Positions 28,705-35,635 of a stretch of DNA of 41,003 bases are shown here, piece after piece. The position numbers were made by a program, and so were the translations under genes. Every line of letters starts with the position of its first letter. Position 1 is the first letter of the stretch. Under the pieces are notes generated by a model, which did no database searches, was not told the DNA's origin, and worked only from the letters and a program-made list of their open reading frames with translations. Source of the stretch: Acidithiobacillus sp. (lineage in GTDB: Bacteria > Pseudomonadota > Gammaproteobacteria > Acidithiobacillales > Acidithiobacillaceae). The DNA is taken from contig NZ_DAHVHY010000002.1 in assembly GCF_027322205.1 (NCBI RefSeq), forward strand, positions 48,072 to 89,074. The letters are read 5' to 3'.

Positions 28705-29120
28705 GACTGACCTCCCTGGGCTGCTTGCAGACGTTTGAAAACAGCGTCGAGTTTTTCCTTGAGTGTTTCGGCAGTGAAGGGTTTGACAATATAGCCGTTC
28801 ACCCCCGCCTGGGCAGCATCAAGGATGTTCTCGCGTTTTGCCTCAGCAGTGACCATAAGGACCGGTATGTGTTTGAGTTGAGCGTCTGAACGAATGGCAC
28901 GGAGCAGGTCGATGCCCTGCATGTTGGGCATGTTCCAGTCGGAGACGACAAAATCGAAGGGGCGACTACGCAGTTTTTGCAGCGCCTGTACCCCATCTTC
29001 AGCTTCATCAAAATTGCTGAAGCCTAGTTCACGCAATAGATTTCGTACAATCCTGCGCATGGTGGAGAAATCGTCCACCACAAGGATGTGAATGCTTTTG
29101 TCGACCTGATCTATTCCCAT
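28701..29120 (-). CDS. cheY: Chemotaxis response regulator CheY
   Basis: A 139-residue single receiver domain with D16/D17, phosphorylatable D61 (FVVSDWNMP), T91, Y110 and K113 (IVKPF). Phosphorylated by CheA, it binds the flagellar switch. It is preceded by a strong GGAGGAG...AGGAG region and a sigma-54-type promoter about 90 bases upstream, so it probably starts the cheYZA-ODP-cheV transcription unit. Confidence 0.97.
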   Translation of the reverse strand: MGIDQVDKSIHILVVDDFSTMRRIVRNLLRELGFSNFDEAEDGVQALQKLRSRPFDFVVSDWNMPNMQGIDLLRAIRSDAQLKHIPVLMVTAEAKRENILDAAQAGVNGYIVKPFTAETLKEKLDAVFKRLQAAQGGQS

Positions 29121-29222
29121 ATGCTCCTGTTCTCCTCCTTGAGTCGCAGGCCGCCCTGATCCGTTGCTGCGAGCGTGTTATCTGCAGCGCGAATTCTCCC
29201 CAATCTCTATAGATGGTTTATA

Positions 29223-29238
29223 AGCAAGCTCTATACCA
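29223..29238 (-). promoter_or_regulatory. Sigma-54-type promoter upstream of cheY
   Basis: On the minus strand TGGTATAGAGCTTGCT: -24 GG (29237-29236) and -12 GC (29225-29224) are exactly 10 bases apart, with TTGCT intact. The predicted start is near 29212, about 90 bases before the cheY ATG. An imperfect hairpin (CAGCA...TGCTG, 29237-29273) overlaps its upstream side. Confidence 0.55.
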
Positions 29239-29327
29239 GCAAGACAGCCCTGCGGGCAGTTGTCATCCTGCTGAAGAATAACGACACGCAGGCGCGGAAG
29301 CTGAAGGGGCCTCCACCGCCTGAATCA

Positions 29328-30020
29328 TCAGCGAACTGGTGACCAATATTGGGGATAACCTTGACGTTTGGTGAGATTGGCGATGCGCTGCGTGACGGTG
29401 TTGGCAGCTAGACGATTGGGTACGGGTCCTACTAAAACGCGGTAAAGAGCGTTCTGGGGCAAGGTGCCAATGCAAGTGCTGAAGCCCTTGCTTTCGATTT
29501 GATCAGCAAGGCCCTTAGCAATGCTTGCACGCCCGAATGCGCCCAGTTGTACATACCAGCCGACACTGCTGCAGGTGTTACCATGGGTCGAAACTGGTGG
29601 TGCTGGTGTTTTTTGAGTGGTCGGTGAGGACCTCTTCGTCTGAGCGGGAGCGGCAATTGTTTGCACGGGGGTAAGTGCCGGGGGTGGGTTCGGACTGCTG
29701 TGTGTGGCAATTTTTTGCGAAGGGAGGATAGATCCTCTGGCAACGACTTGGGGCGTGACAGATGGCATCTTCTTCGTTTCGACGATGGTTGCCGAAGCTG
29801 TTGAGATGGTCGTGGTGGTCTCTGTGACCAGGTGCGGCAGACTCAGAAAAACGCTGGATGGAAGGGCCCTTAGTGTATGTTCTTCACGCCGTTCAAAGCG
29901 ACTCCGATATATTTCTGCCGCTAATATAATCAATAAGATAAGAGCAATGGTGATAACGCGATTGAGGTGCTTTTGCTGTCTTTGCCATTTACGGATCTCG
30001 TCAGGTGTCATTGCTCTCAT
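29328..30020 (-). CDS. SPOR-domain membrane protein
   Basis: 230 residues. Short basic N-terminal cytoplasmic tail, one membrane helix (VITIALILLIILAAEIY, about 23-39), a long Thr/Ser/Pro-rich periplasmic linker, and a C-terminal SPOR domain (about 153-228, GWYVQLGAFGRASIAKGL, then YRVLVGPVPNRLAA). SPOR domains bind denuded glycan strands at division sites or poles. It follows motD by 16 bases, so it may help to place or stabilise the polar flagellar motor, which is an inference. A second in-frame ATG lies 3 codons in and cannot be excluded as the start. Confidence 0.88.
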   Translation of the reverse strand: MRAMTPDEIRKWQRQQKHLNRVITIALILLIILAAEIYRSRFERREEHTLRALPSSVFLSLPHLVTETTTTISTASATIVETKKMPSVTPQVVARGSILPSQKIATHSSPNPPPALTPVQTIAAPAQTKRSSPTTQKTPAPPVSTHGNTCSSVGWYVQLGAFGRASIAKGLADQIESKGFSTCIGTLPQNALYRVLVGPVPNRLAANTVTQRIANLTKRQGYPQYWSPVR

Positions 30021-30036
30021 CGTTCCTTAAAACTCA

Positions 30037-30885
30037 CTAACCACGCTGATCAATAGCGCCCGCCATGATTGGATCGGTCCCGGCCCTACTGGGGTTCTGC
30101 GGGGCGACTACTACGATGCTTACTCTCCGGTTCATAACCAGGCCTTTTGCCGTGTTATTAGAGGCAATGGGATGATACTTGCCATAACCCGCGGCGACCA
30201 GATGCTGTGGGTCCACACCATGCTGGATGAAAAGTTCCACCACGGAAACCGCACGTGCCGCAGATAAAGCCCAGTTAGAGGGAAACTGGGTCGTGCGGAT
30301 GGGTAGATCGTTGGTAAATCCGGCCACCTGGATCTGATAAGGCACCTGACTCAAGACCTTTGCAATAGACCCCAGGGTGTGGGTGGCATTGGGGCTGAGT
30401 TGCGTCTGTGCCGAGGGAAACAGAATTTTGGCGTTGAGATCAATGACGACACCGAGGTTGCTGCGGTGAATCGCGACACTCCCCTGCTTAATCAGGGGAC
30501 TAAGTAGGGATGCCATTTGTTTTTCTATGTCGCGCATGGCGACCTCGGGCGATGTCTGCGGCGCCATTTTTGCTCTGGGAGAAACCTGACCTTTTTGCAC
30601 ATGGGGCACAGAGACGATGTTGGCGATTTTGGGCAGCGGCGGCAGCTTTATGGGCATTTCACTGAGGGATGGGGTCGCGTCAGAGCGGATGGGTACTGGA
30701 GACCAGGGGTGTCCACTGAAGGCGGATACCAAAGTTCTCGACAGGACTCTGTATTTGCCTTCGTTCACCGAGGAAATGGCATACATCACCACAAAAAAGG
30801 CGAAGAGCAGGGTAATGAAGTCGGCATAAGACACCAGCCAACGTTCATGATTCTCCCATTCCTCTTCTTTCTTGCGACGTGCCAT
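30037..30885 (-). CDS. motD: Flagellar motor stator protein, MotB/MotD type
   Basis: 282 residues: basic N-terminus, single membrane helix with the proton-carrying aspartate D22 (VSYADFITLLFAFFVVMYA), a Pro-rich plug/linker, and a C-terminal OmpA-like peptidoglycan-binding domain (about 150-262, VAGFTNDLP, NWALSAARAVSVV, NRRVSIVV). The linkage to cheA/cheY/cheZ resembles the motC-motD placement of Pseudomonas, hence MotD rather than MotB. The expected motA/motC partner is not beside it: the upstream region is non-coding and leads to a divergent gene. Confidence 0.9.
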   Translation of the reverse strand: MARRKKEEEWENHERWLVSYADFITLLFAFFVVMYAISSVNEGKYRVLSRTLVSAFSGHPWSPVPIRSDATPSLSEMPIKLPPLPKIANIVSVPHVQKGQVSPRAKMAPQTSPEVAMRDIEKQMASLLSPLIKQGSVAIHRSNLGVVIDLNAKILFPSAQTQLSPNATHTLGSIAKVLSQVPYQIQVAGFTNDLPIRTTQFPSNWALSAARAVSVVELFIQHGVDPQHLVAAGYGKYHPIASNNTAKGLVMNRRVSIVVVAPQNPSRAGTDPIMAGAIDQRG

Positions 30886-30976
30886 GGCGATATTCCTTTT
30901 TTACGCAGATGCGCAGGGAAATAGACGAATTTTCCGATTCCGCAGCGGGCGTCCCCGGTAACGCGAAAATCGTGCC

Positions 30977-30991
30977 GCAAAGCGAGTGCCT
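30977..30991 (-). promoter_or_regulatory. Sigma-54-type promoter upstream of motD
   Basis: Minus strand AGGCACTCGCTTTGCG: GG (30990-30989), 10 bases, GC (30978-30977), with GGCAC and TTGC matching the consensus. The predicted start is near 30965, about 80 bases ahead of the motD ATG. Confidence 0.6.
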
Positions 30992-31059
30992 TAGTACCGG
31001 CATGATTCCTGCCTCTTTACCGTAAAATGACCAGAAAGTCCGGCATGGTCGCCCAGCGC

Positions 31060-31097
31060 TGACGATCTTCTGTCAGAATCGTCAAAATCTTGACGAT
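31060..31097. promoter_or_regulatory. Three TGACGAT half-sites, candidate operator
   Basis: TGACGAT at 31060-31066, its reverse ATCGTCA at 31078-31084, and TGACGAT again at 31091-31097. The last two form a perfect 8-bp palindrome ATCGTCAA-AATC-TTGACGAT. The cluster ends 23 bases ahead of the PilZ-gene ATG, where a regulator would contact polymerase. It does not match a site that I can name. Confidence 0.5.
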
Positions 31098-31120
31098 CAC
31101 AATTGAAAGGTGAGGATAAG

Positions 31121-31870
31121 ATGCGTTTGAATCAGTGCTTACTGGATCAACTGTTCACTGAAAAAAATCGGCAAACAGGGAGCGGCCCGATTGAGCGTGC
31201 CCTTACCGAACTGGTTGCCGACGGCGAAGTGTTGGCGGTGATGGTAGGACGTACGGGTGGCACCTTGGCGCAGGCCGCCCTTCTGCACACTGAAATCGAT
31301 GCTTCCACGTTGATTCTGGATGAACTTATGCCAGAGACAGCAAATGTTCGTCTGCTGTGTGGAGAAGATTTGCTTCTGTGGAGCCGTTTGACCATGCCCT
31401 TGGGGTTTCAGAGCAAGGTAATGGAGAGATTCCTGTGGCAGCGTTACGGGGCTGTGCGTATCCAATGGCCAGAGGCTATTTACCAGATGCAGCGGCGCAT
31501 GGCCCTGCGCGCGACGCTGGCTGAGCCCGCCGGGGGGATGGCGTTGTCACTGCAGCGCCACGGCGCCCGCAGTTGCGACGGATTCTGTGTGAATATTGGT
31601 GCTGGTGGCATGCGTGCAAGAATTAATGCACCTAATGACTACCCGATAACCACTGGCGAGATACTGGCCAGCGTGCAGTTCAGCTTTCAGGGCAAGGCAT
31701 ACTGGGTAGGGGCGCAGGTTCGTTATGTGGAACCGGTACGTTATCCCCGCGGTATGGCTGTGCAAGAAATCGGTTTTAGCTTTGTACAGGCCCCGGGAAG
31801 CCTGCAGGAACAGATTATTCAGTACACCCTGCGTTGTGATCGCGAACGCTTACGCAGCGCCAATCGCTAG
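31121..31870 (+). CDS. YcgR-like flagellar brake protein with PilZ domain
   Basis: 249 residues from the ATG at 31121 (AGGTGAGGA ahead); an earlier TTG lies 6 codons upstream and overlaps that ribosome-binding site. A YcgR-type N-terminal domain is followed by a PilZ domain from about residue 125. The cyclic-di-GMP motif RxxxR is present (QRRMALRATL). The second motif is degenerate: CVNIGAGGMRA instead of (D/N)xSxxG, with Gly in place of Ser. Such proteins bind c-di-GMP and slow the flagellar motor. It is divergent from motD and overlaps the 3' end of fliW by 21 bases on the opposite strand. Confidence 0.85.
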   Translation: MRLNQCLLDQLFTEKNRQTGSGPIERALTELVADGEVLAVMVGRTGGTLAQAALLHTEIDASTLILDELMPETANVRLLCGEDLLLWSRLTMPLGFQSKVMERFLWQRYGAVRIQWPEAIYQMQRRMALRATLAEPAGGMALSLQRHGARSCDGFCVNIGAGGMRARINAPNDYPITTGEILASVQFSFQGKAYWVGAQVRYVEPVRYPRGMAVQEIGFSFVQAPGSLQEQIIQYTLRCDRERLRSANR

Positions 31871-32347
31871 GGGGCTGGCAGCTAGTTTCTGCTGGGTGTG
31901 TTCGAGGTGGACGATCTGGGTATACAGGGTAAGCGGGGGGCTTTTGGCTTCGGAAATGACCGCTGAATCGGGATCGGGGTGTTCGACAATCCACTGACCG
32001 AATTGACGCGTGCCTGGCATGAAATACAGCGGTGCCAACGCATTGGCGTGCAAAGAATCCTTTGTTTGTTGCGGCAGGATCGCCATGACCATGCTAATCC
32101 CCTCCGCTTCCTGGAGTGCGAAGTGAGGCCGCTGTGGATAGCGCAGGCCAAAGTGTGCTGGCGCCACCAGCAGAAAAGTGATCAGCGGCTCATCCAGCGA
32201 TTGCAGCCAGACAAAAGGGCCATGTTCCTGAACGTGTAACAGAGCAAAACGCTGCAACTCCGTGAAACCAGGGAGCGGCGCGACACACTGCCAAACCTGC
32301 TCCTCGGAAATGGACAGGAGGCCAAAGCGGGTGGAGTATTGGGTCAT
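31850..32347 (-). CDS. fliW: Flagellar assembly factor FliW
   Basis: 165 residues. Typical FliW features are the early TRFGLLSISEEQVWQCVAPL segment (family: F-G-x-I...F..GLPGF), GFTELQRFALL, and PFVWLQSLDEPLITFLLVAP. FliW binds CsrA allosterically and flagellin, so that flagellin mRNA is freed when flagellin is exported. It starts by ATGA overlap on csrA, which supports a paired function. Some extra C-terminal residues are present compared with the usual 140-150. Confidence 0.9.
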   Translation of the reverse strand: MTQYSTRFGLLSISEEQVWQCVAPLPGFTELQRFALLHVQEHGPFVWLQSLDEPLITFLLVAPAHFGLRYPQRPHFALQEAEGISMVMAILPQQTKDSLHANALAPLYFMPGTRQFGQWIVEHPDPDSAVISEAKSPPLTLYTQIVHLEHTQQKLAASPLAIGAA

Positions 32348-32610
32348 TTTTGCTCTTCCTGAATGTTGGCCGCGTCCTGATCAGGCGGGCGGTGAGACTG
32401 TAGCCACTGGCCAAACTCGACGGGGGCTACGGCTTGTGCAGACCGATTGGCATGGCGCACCGACTCCAGTAATTCCTCGCGGAGGATGGTCACATGGTGA
32501 GCACTCTCAATCCCTAATCGGACTTGACCATCTTCTATGCGGGTGACAACGATACGAATATCATCGCCGATACAAATGGCCTGACCGCGGCGCCGGGTGA
32601 GAACGAGCAC
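32344..32610 (-). CDS. csrA: Translational regulator CsrA with extended C-terminus
   Basis: 88 residues; E. coli CsrA has 61. The core is clear: MLVLTRRRGQAICIGDD and the RNA-binding ILREEL with R44. About 27 additional residues (from roughly 62 onward, APVEFGQWLQSHRPP and an acidic end) form a C-terminal extension. Long CsrA forms paired with FliW are known from flagellar loci outside enterobacteria. The GTG start directly abuts the flgN stop (TGAGTG). It is followed by fliW with an ATGA overlap. It probably controls flagellin translation specifically. Confidence 0.95.
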   Translation of the reverse strand: MLVLTRRRGQAICIGDDIRIVVTRIEDGQVRLGIESAHHVTILREELLESVRHANRSAQAVAPVEFGQWLQSHRPPDQDAANIQEEQK

Positions 32611-33012
32611 TCAGGCGCTGCCGATCAGGTGCCGCTGCGCGGCATTCTGAGTGGTGCCAACATCAGTGTAGAGCGGGTGGTCAGTACCGAAAATAATCTG
32701 CCAGGCACCCTTATTGAAGCGTTCAAGGGCGCCAATAACCTGTCCGTTGAGTTGGTTATGCTGAACGATCTTTTGCAGAAGCGCTTTTCGCCGGGCGCGC
32801 AGATCCACGGGAGTGAGATTGGGAGCTTGAGTGCAGTGCCGGGACTCCAGAATGCTGATGTTCTGGTAGAGCCGTTCTTTTTCCGCAGCAATGGGTTCCA
32901 ACTCGGTTATGCTCCCGGACTGGAGGCAACGCGCTTCCTTAAGGAGCAACTGAAGCAAGGCTTCTAGGGCACTGATTTGTTGCTGGAGGGTAGCATCTGT
33001 CTGGCTGGTCAT
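32611..33012 (-). CDS. flgN: Flagellar export chaperone FlgN
   Basis: 133 residues from the ATG at 33012. The frame is open 55 codons further upstream but overlaps flgM, and the ATG lies 4 bases after the flgM stop. The protein is helical (LQQQISALEALLQLLLKEA, LEPIAAEKERLYQNI, and NQLNGQVIGALERFNKGAW near the end). FlgN keeps the hook-filament junction proteins FlgK and FlgL export-ready. Its identity rests on helical pattern and position between flgM and csrA. Confidence 0.85.
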   Translation of the reverse strand: MTSQTDATLQQQISALEALLQLLLKEARCLQSGSITELEPIAAEKERLYQNISILESRHCTQAPNLTPVDLRARRKALLQKIVQHNQLNGQVIGALERFNKGAWQIIFGTDHPLYTDVGTTQNAAQRHLIGSA

Positions 33013-33016
33013 GAGA

Positions 33017-33352
33017 TCAGGCCTTATTGCCGGGCACCAAGGGCAAGAACTGTTGTGCATCCTGGGTAAGGCCTTGGCCAATGCGTTGTGGCGAGATCTG
33101 GTAGGTGCCATTAGCGAGGGCTGATTTGATGCTCTGCACACGCCCGGAGTCTTTTGACGTGGAGTTATGGGTAGCAAGGAGACTGAGAGCGACGGGAGAA
33201 AGGGTCACATGGTCCTGGGCTATGGTTGGATTTTTGGCACTTTGCGCCGGGCTGGCTCCGGATGATGCAGGTTGACTTGCAGTAATCGCCGCATCGTTAC
33301 TTGTCTGCGTCTTCGTGCCGGGCACGCCCGAATAAGGGTTGATGGGGTTCAT
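33017..33352 (-). CDS. flgM: Anti-sigma-28 factor FlgM
   Basis: 111 residues from the ATG at 33352, with AGGAGA ahead. It starts MNPINPYSGVPGTK, has a disordered Ser/Ala/Pro middle, and ends with the sigma-binding part: VTLSPVALSLL, then RVQSIKSALANGTYQISPQRIGQGL. FlgM holds FliA inactive until it is exported through the finished hook-basal body. It lies between flgA and flgN as in many flagellar clusters. Confidence 0.92.
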   Translation of the reverse strand: MNPINPYSGVPGTKTQTSNDAAITASQPASSGASPAQSAKNPTIAQDHVTLSPVALSLLATHNSTSKDSGRVQSIKSALANGTYQISPQRIGQGLTQDAQQFLPLVPGNKA

Positions 33353-33444
33353 GGCTGATTCTCCTCTACACTTGAAATCGTGATACGGCACATTGGAGCA
33401 AGAACTGAAGGCCCGTTTGAAACTTATTGGCAACCGACCAGCCT

Positions 33445-34182
33445 TCAGAAGGGCACCACCACCGTACCATTGGCTGTAACGATACCGCGAATCACCCGGC
33501 CGGACTGCATGTTGCGTACCAGTATAGCCTGTCCGGGACGACCACTTTCAATGGCGTTGGCGATGGTAGCGATACGAATGCCATCTCCTTCCGCATACAA
33601 AGTAACCTGTTCGCCGGCATGAACGATCTCCGGTGCGTTGAGCATGGATGTGGTAACAGGTTGCCCTGCCAGAGTACCAAAGCGCAGAACCTGGCCGATG
33701 GCCTGTTGTGGGTTACTCAGTATGCTACCACCGAGCCCGGTAGTGTCACGCTTGACAACGCTGAGATCGGCGGCGCTCAGCACCATACCCGCACTGAGTG
33801 GGTGAGCGGCGACGACGACGACCTGATTCATGCTTAGTTGTACCGGTACATACAGGACCCATGGTGATGGACTGCTGCAGCGCACGGCGACGGTCTGGTT
33901 ACCGTAAGGATTGCCATAGCCGAAAAAGTTGAGTTGCAAGCGGGCGCAGGTGGGAAAATGCAGGCTCGGTGCCGGGCCGCTGATGTGGATTTCTGCAGTG
34001 CTGGCATTGGCAGGCAGGTGATTGCGCACGAAACGGACAACGGCAGCACGGATGGTTTCAGGGGTTTCTGCGCCAACGGCGCTGAGGGGCGGCGCTACCG
34101 TGCAGGCAAACAGGAGGAGCATCATTCCGCGCGAGAGCCAGATACTGCGCTTCCGGTGTTGTGCTGGATGGATATTGTTCAT
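33445..34182 (-). CDS. flgA: Flagellar P-ring chaperone FlgA
   Basis: 245 residues from the ATG at 34182, chosen because the sigma-54-type promoter at 34216-34230 would start transcription near 34204, after the earlier in-frame ATG at 34212. N-terminal signal peptide (RKRSIWLSRGMMLLLFACTVAPPLSAVGA), then the SAF/beta-clip domain with VVAAHPLSAGMVLSAADL and the C-terminal ESGRPGQAILVRNMQSGRVI. It works in the periplasm to help FlgI form the P ring. Confidence 0.93.
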   Translation of the reverse strand: MNNIHPAQHRKRSIWLSRGMMLLLFACTVAPPLSAVGAETPETIRAAVVRFVRNHLPANASTAEIHISGPAPSLHFPTCARLQLNFFGYGNPYGNQTVAVRCSSPSPWVLYVPVQLSMNQVVVVAAHPLSAGMVLSAADLSVVKRDTTGLGGSILSNPQQAIGQVLRFGTLAGQPVTTSMLNAPEIVHAGEQVTLYAEGDGIRIATIANAIESGRPGQAILVRNMQSGRVIRGIVTANGTVVVPF

Positions 34183-34215
34183 CGTCGTACCCGCGTGTGT
34201 CGTGTATGCCATGCA

Positions 34216-34230
34216 GCAAAAAATATGCCA
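34216..34230 (-). promoter_or_regulatory. Sigma-54-type promoter of flgA
   Basis: Minus strand TGGCATATTTTTTGCT: GG (34229-34228), 10 bases, GC (34217-34216). TGGCA and TTGCT both match the consensus. The predicted start near 34204 lies about 22 bases ahead of the flgA ATG at 34182. Confidence 0.75.
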
Positions 34231-34367
34231 TTCATTACTGGTACCCCAGAACGGTAAGCAGAAGCGGTTCGTCTTGGACAGGCGGATGTTCTGACAGAAC
34301 CCTATGTTCTCAACGGCAAATGATTGCCGCTTTGATTCCTGGGGTAGTGTTCCAATCGCCCTGTCGT

Positions 34368-34383
34368 TGGCGCCATAATTGCT
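34368..34383 (+). promoter_or_regulatory. Sigma-54-type promoter of the small ORF and GNAT pair
   Basis: Plus strand TTGGCGCCATAATTGCTT: GG (34369-34370), 10 bases, GC (34381-34382). The predicted start near 34394 is 40 bases ahead of the 55-residue ORF. It is divergent from the flgA promoter with about 140 bases between them, leaving room for a shared enhancer-binding activator such as FleQ. Confidence 0.7.
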
Positions 34384-34433
34384 TATGGCTGGGGCAGACC
34401 AGCAGCAATATCCTTTTGAGGAGAGTAGTTATT

Positions 34434-34601
34434 ATGTCCCTGTCATCAGTCACCCCCAGCCTCACGCCAAATACGCAGGCAACCCATCCATTTCACCAGA
34501 TAGGGCCATATTTCCAGCCTGTTGGTGTTTTGTTCCAGCCTGAAAACCGGTCCGGGGCATCGGTAATATCGTGCGGTCAGTATCGGGGCTTCAGGAAATG
34601 A
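34434..34601 (+). CDS. 55-residue peptide, first gene of a sigma-54-driven pair
   Basis: ATG at 34434 with GAGGAG 10 bases ahead. The sequence starts MSLSSVTPSLTPNTQ, contains a near-repeat YFQPVGV/LFQPENR, and ends CGQYRGFRK. No signal peptide, membrane helix or known family. It overlaps the GNAT gene start (AAATGA), so it is translated together with it. The sigma-54-type promoter and position opposite flgA place it in the motility regulon by inference. It could be a substrate or partner of the acetyltransferase, or a leader peptide. Confidence 0.6.
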   Translation: MSLSSVTPSLTPNTQATHPFHQIGPYFQPVGVLFQPENRSGASVISCGQYRGFRK

Positions 34602-35095
34602 CGCCCGCCAGTAGGCTCGCTATGGATAGCACCGTTGCAGAGGCCACTTATGTGGCGATGCCCACGGAATATATCCCGAAATTTACTGCCACCCTCGCGA
34701 CGCACCATAGTTTCCAGCTACGTCAGGCAATGCATTGTTCGCAAGAGATGGCAGAGGCGATAACGCTTCGCCAGATCCAAGAACTGCATCAGCATGAACA
34801 AGCTTCGGCGCACCAGTACCTCGTGGCTGTTCAATGGCAGAACGCCATTATCGGCGGCGCATGGTATTCGGCACCACCGCAACAGGTCGCCATACTACAG
34901 TGGCTCATGATCGAAGAAGATTTTCAGGGGCAGGGTCACGGCAAAAACCTTTTGGCCCATGTTGTCGGGCAATGTCGTTGCGCGGGTTCCGCAGGGCTGG
35001 CATTACATGTTTTCACTGCTAACCACAAATCGATTCATCTGTACGAAAGTATGGGATTCTCTGATGTGGGTAAAGAAATGTACCTGAAATGGTGA
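34598..35095 (+). CDS. GNAT-family N-acetyltransferase
   Basis: 165 residues from the ATG at 34598, which overlaps the stop of the 55-residue ORF. Frames open 9 codons earlier, but the ATGA junction is favoured. Acetyl-CoA-binding motif A is clear (LQWLMIEEDFQGQGHGKNLL, with QGQGHG), and motif B follows (ALHVFTANHKSIHLYESMGF). The acceptor is unknown. Transcription from a sigma-54-type promoter beside flagellar genes suggests modification of a flagellar or small-peptide target. No antitoxin of the usual GNAT-toxin type is next to it. Confidence 0.88.
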   Translation: MTPASRLAMDSTVAEATYVAMPTEYIPKFTATLATHHSFQLRQAMHCSQEMAEAITLRQIQELHQHEQASAHQYLVAVQWQNAIIGGAWYSAPPQQVAILQWLMIEEDFQGQGHGKNLLAHVVGQCRCAGSAGLALHVFTANHKSIHLYESMGFSDVGKEMYLKW

Positions 35096-35117
35096 TAGTA
35101 TAATACCGGATAGGGTT

Positions 35118-35414
35118 TTGTATGCAGAACGCCGCTTATTATCGCCCTCCTCGATGACCAGGGTAGCCATCACATCACCCTATGGCTACGCACTTGCCGA
35201 TGTTTATTCAAAACTGGTCATTCATCTGGAAGCCATTATTGATCATATATATCGTGACAATATTGAGCATATTCGATGCCAAGGTCGATATGTGCGATAC
35301 TCAGTGAGCCATGCCACAATCCAGAATTTTCGCGTGTGCGTGGAGGTGAAAAACGAAGTGACCATGCAAATCATTTTGTTCAGCGGCATGGTGCGCCATT
35401 ATGGCGGTTGTTGA
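35118..35414 (+). CDS. Doubtful 98-codon hypothetical ORF
   Basis: TTG start at 35118, or ATG at 35154. The product is a mix of hydrophobic and charged residues (YALADVYSKLVIHLEAIIDHIY is cut here: ALADVYSKLVIHLEA) with no recognised domain. Ribosome-binding sites are poor at both starts. It follows the GNAT gene by 22 bases on the same strand. It may be a decayed gene or chance frame. The 220 bases after it (35415-35635) show no convincing gene. Confidence 0.25.
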   Translation: MYAERRLLSPSSMTRVAITSPYGYALADVYSKLVIHLEAIIDHIYRDNIEHIRCQGRYVRYSVSHATIQNFRVCVEVKNEVTMQIILFSGMVRHYGGC

Positions 35415-35635
35415 TCGCTCTGTTGGGGGCATGCATACGATGCACCTTTCCGGGTTATCGTCAATGGCGACAGCGCCATGATCTCCGTCGACATCGCCAT
35501 ACACCGAGAAAGGGCAAAATCTGGCGTGGAGAAGAAGGGTGAACGAACCATACGTTCATTTAGGCAGCAATATGACGCATTGTGGGGTATGCTCAGGGTC
35601 CTATCATCTGGGCAAAGAAGCAAAGGCGGTGGTGA

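Noticed and set aside
31078-31097. The ATCGTCAA/TTGACGAT palindrome as a terminator
   Set aside because: It has no T-run, and it is just ahead of a start codon in a divergent promoter region.
33353-33444. Sigma-28 promoter ahead of flgM (a GCCGTATC sequence)
   Set aside because: No TAAA-like -35 element at the needed 15-base spacing.
34598-35095. GNAT gene as a TacT-type toxin with the 55-residue ORF as antitoxin
   Set aside because: The small protein shows no ribbon-helix-helix pattern, and the sigma-54-type promoter and flagellar setting do not fit an autoregulated toxin-antitoxin pair.
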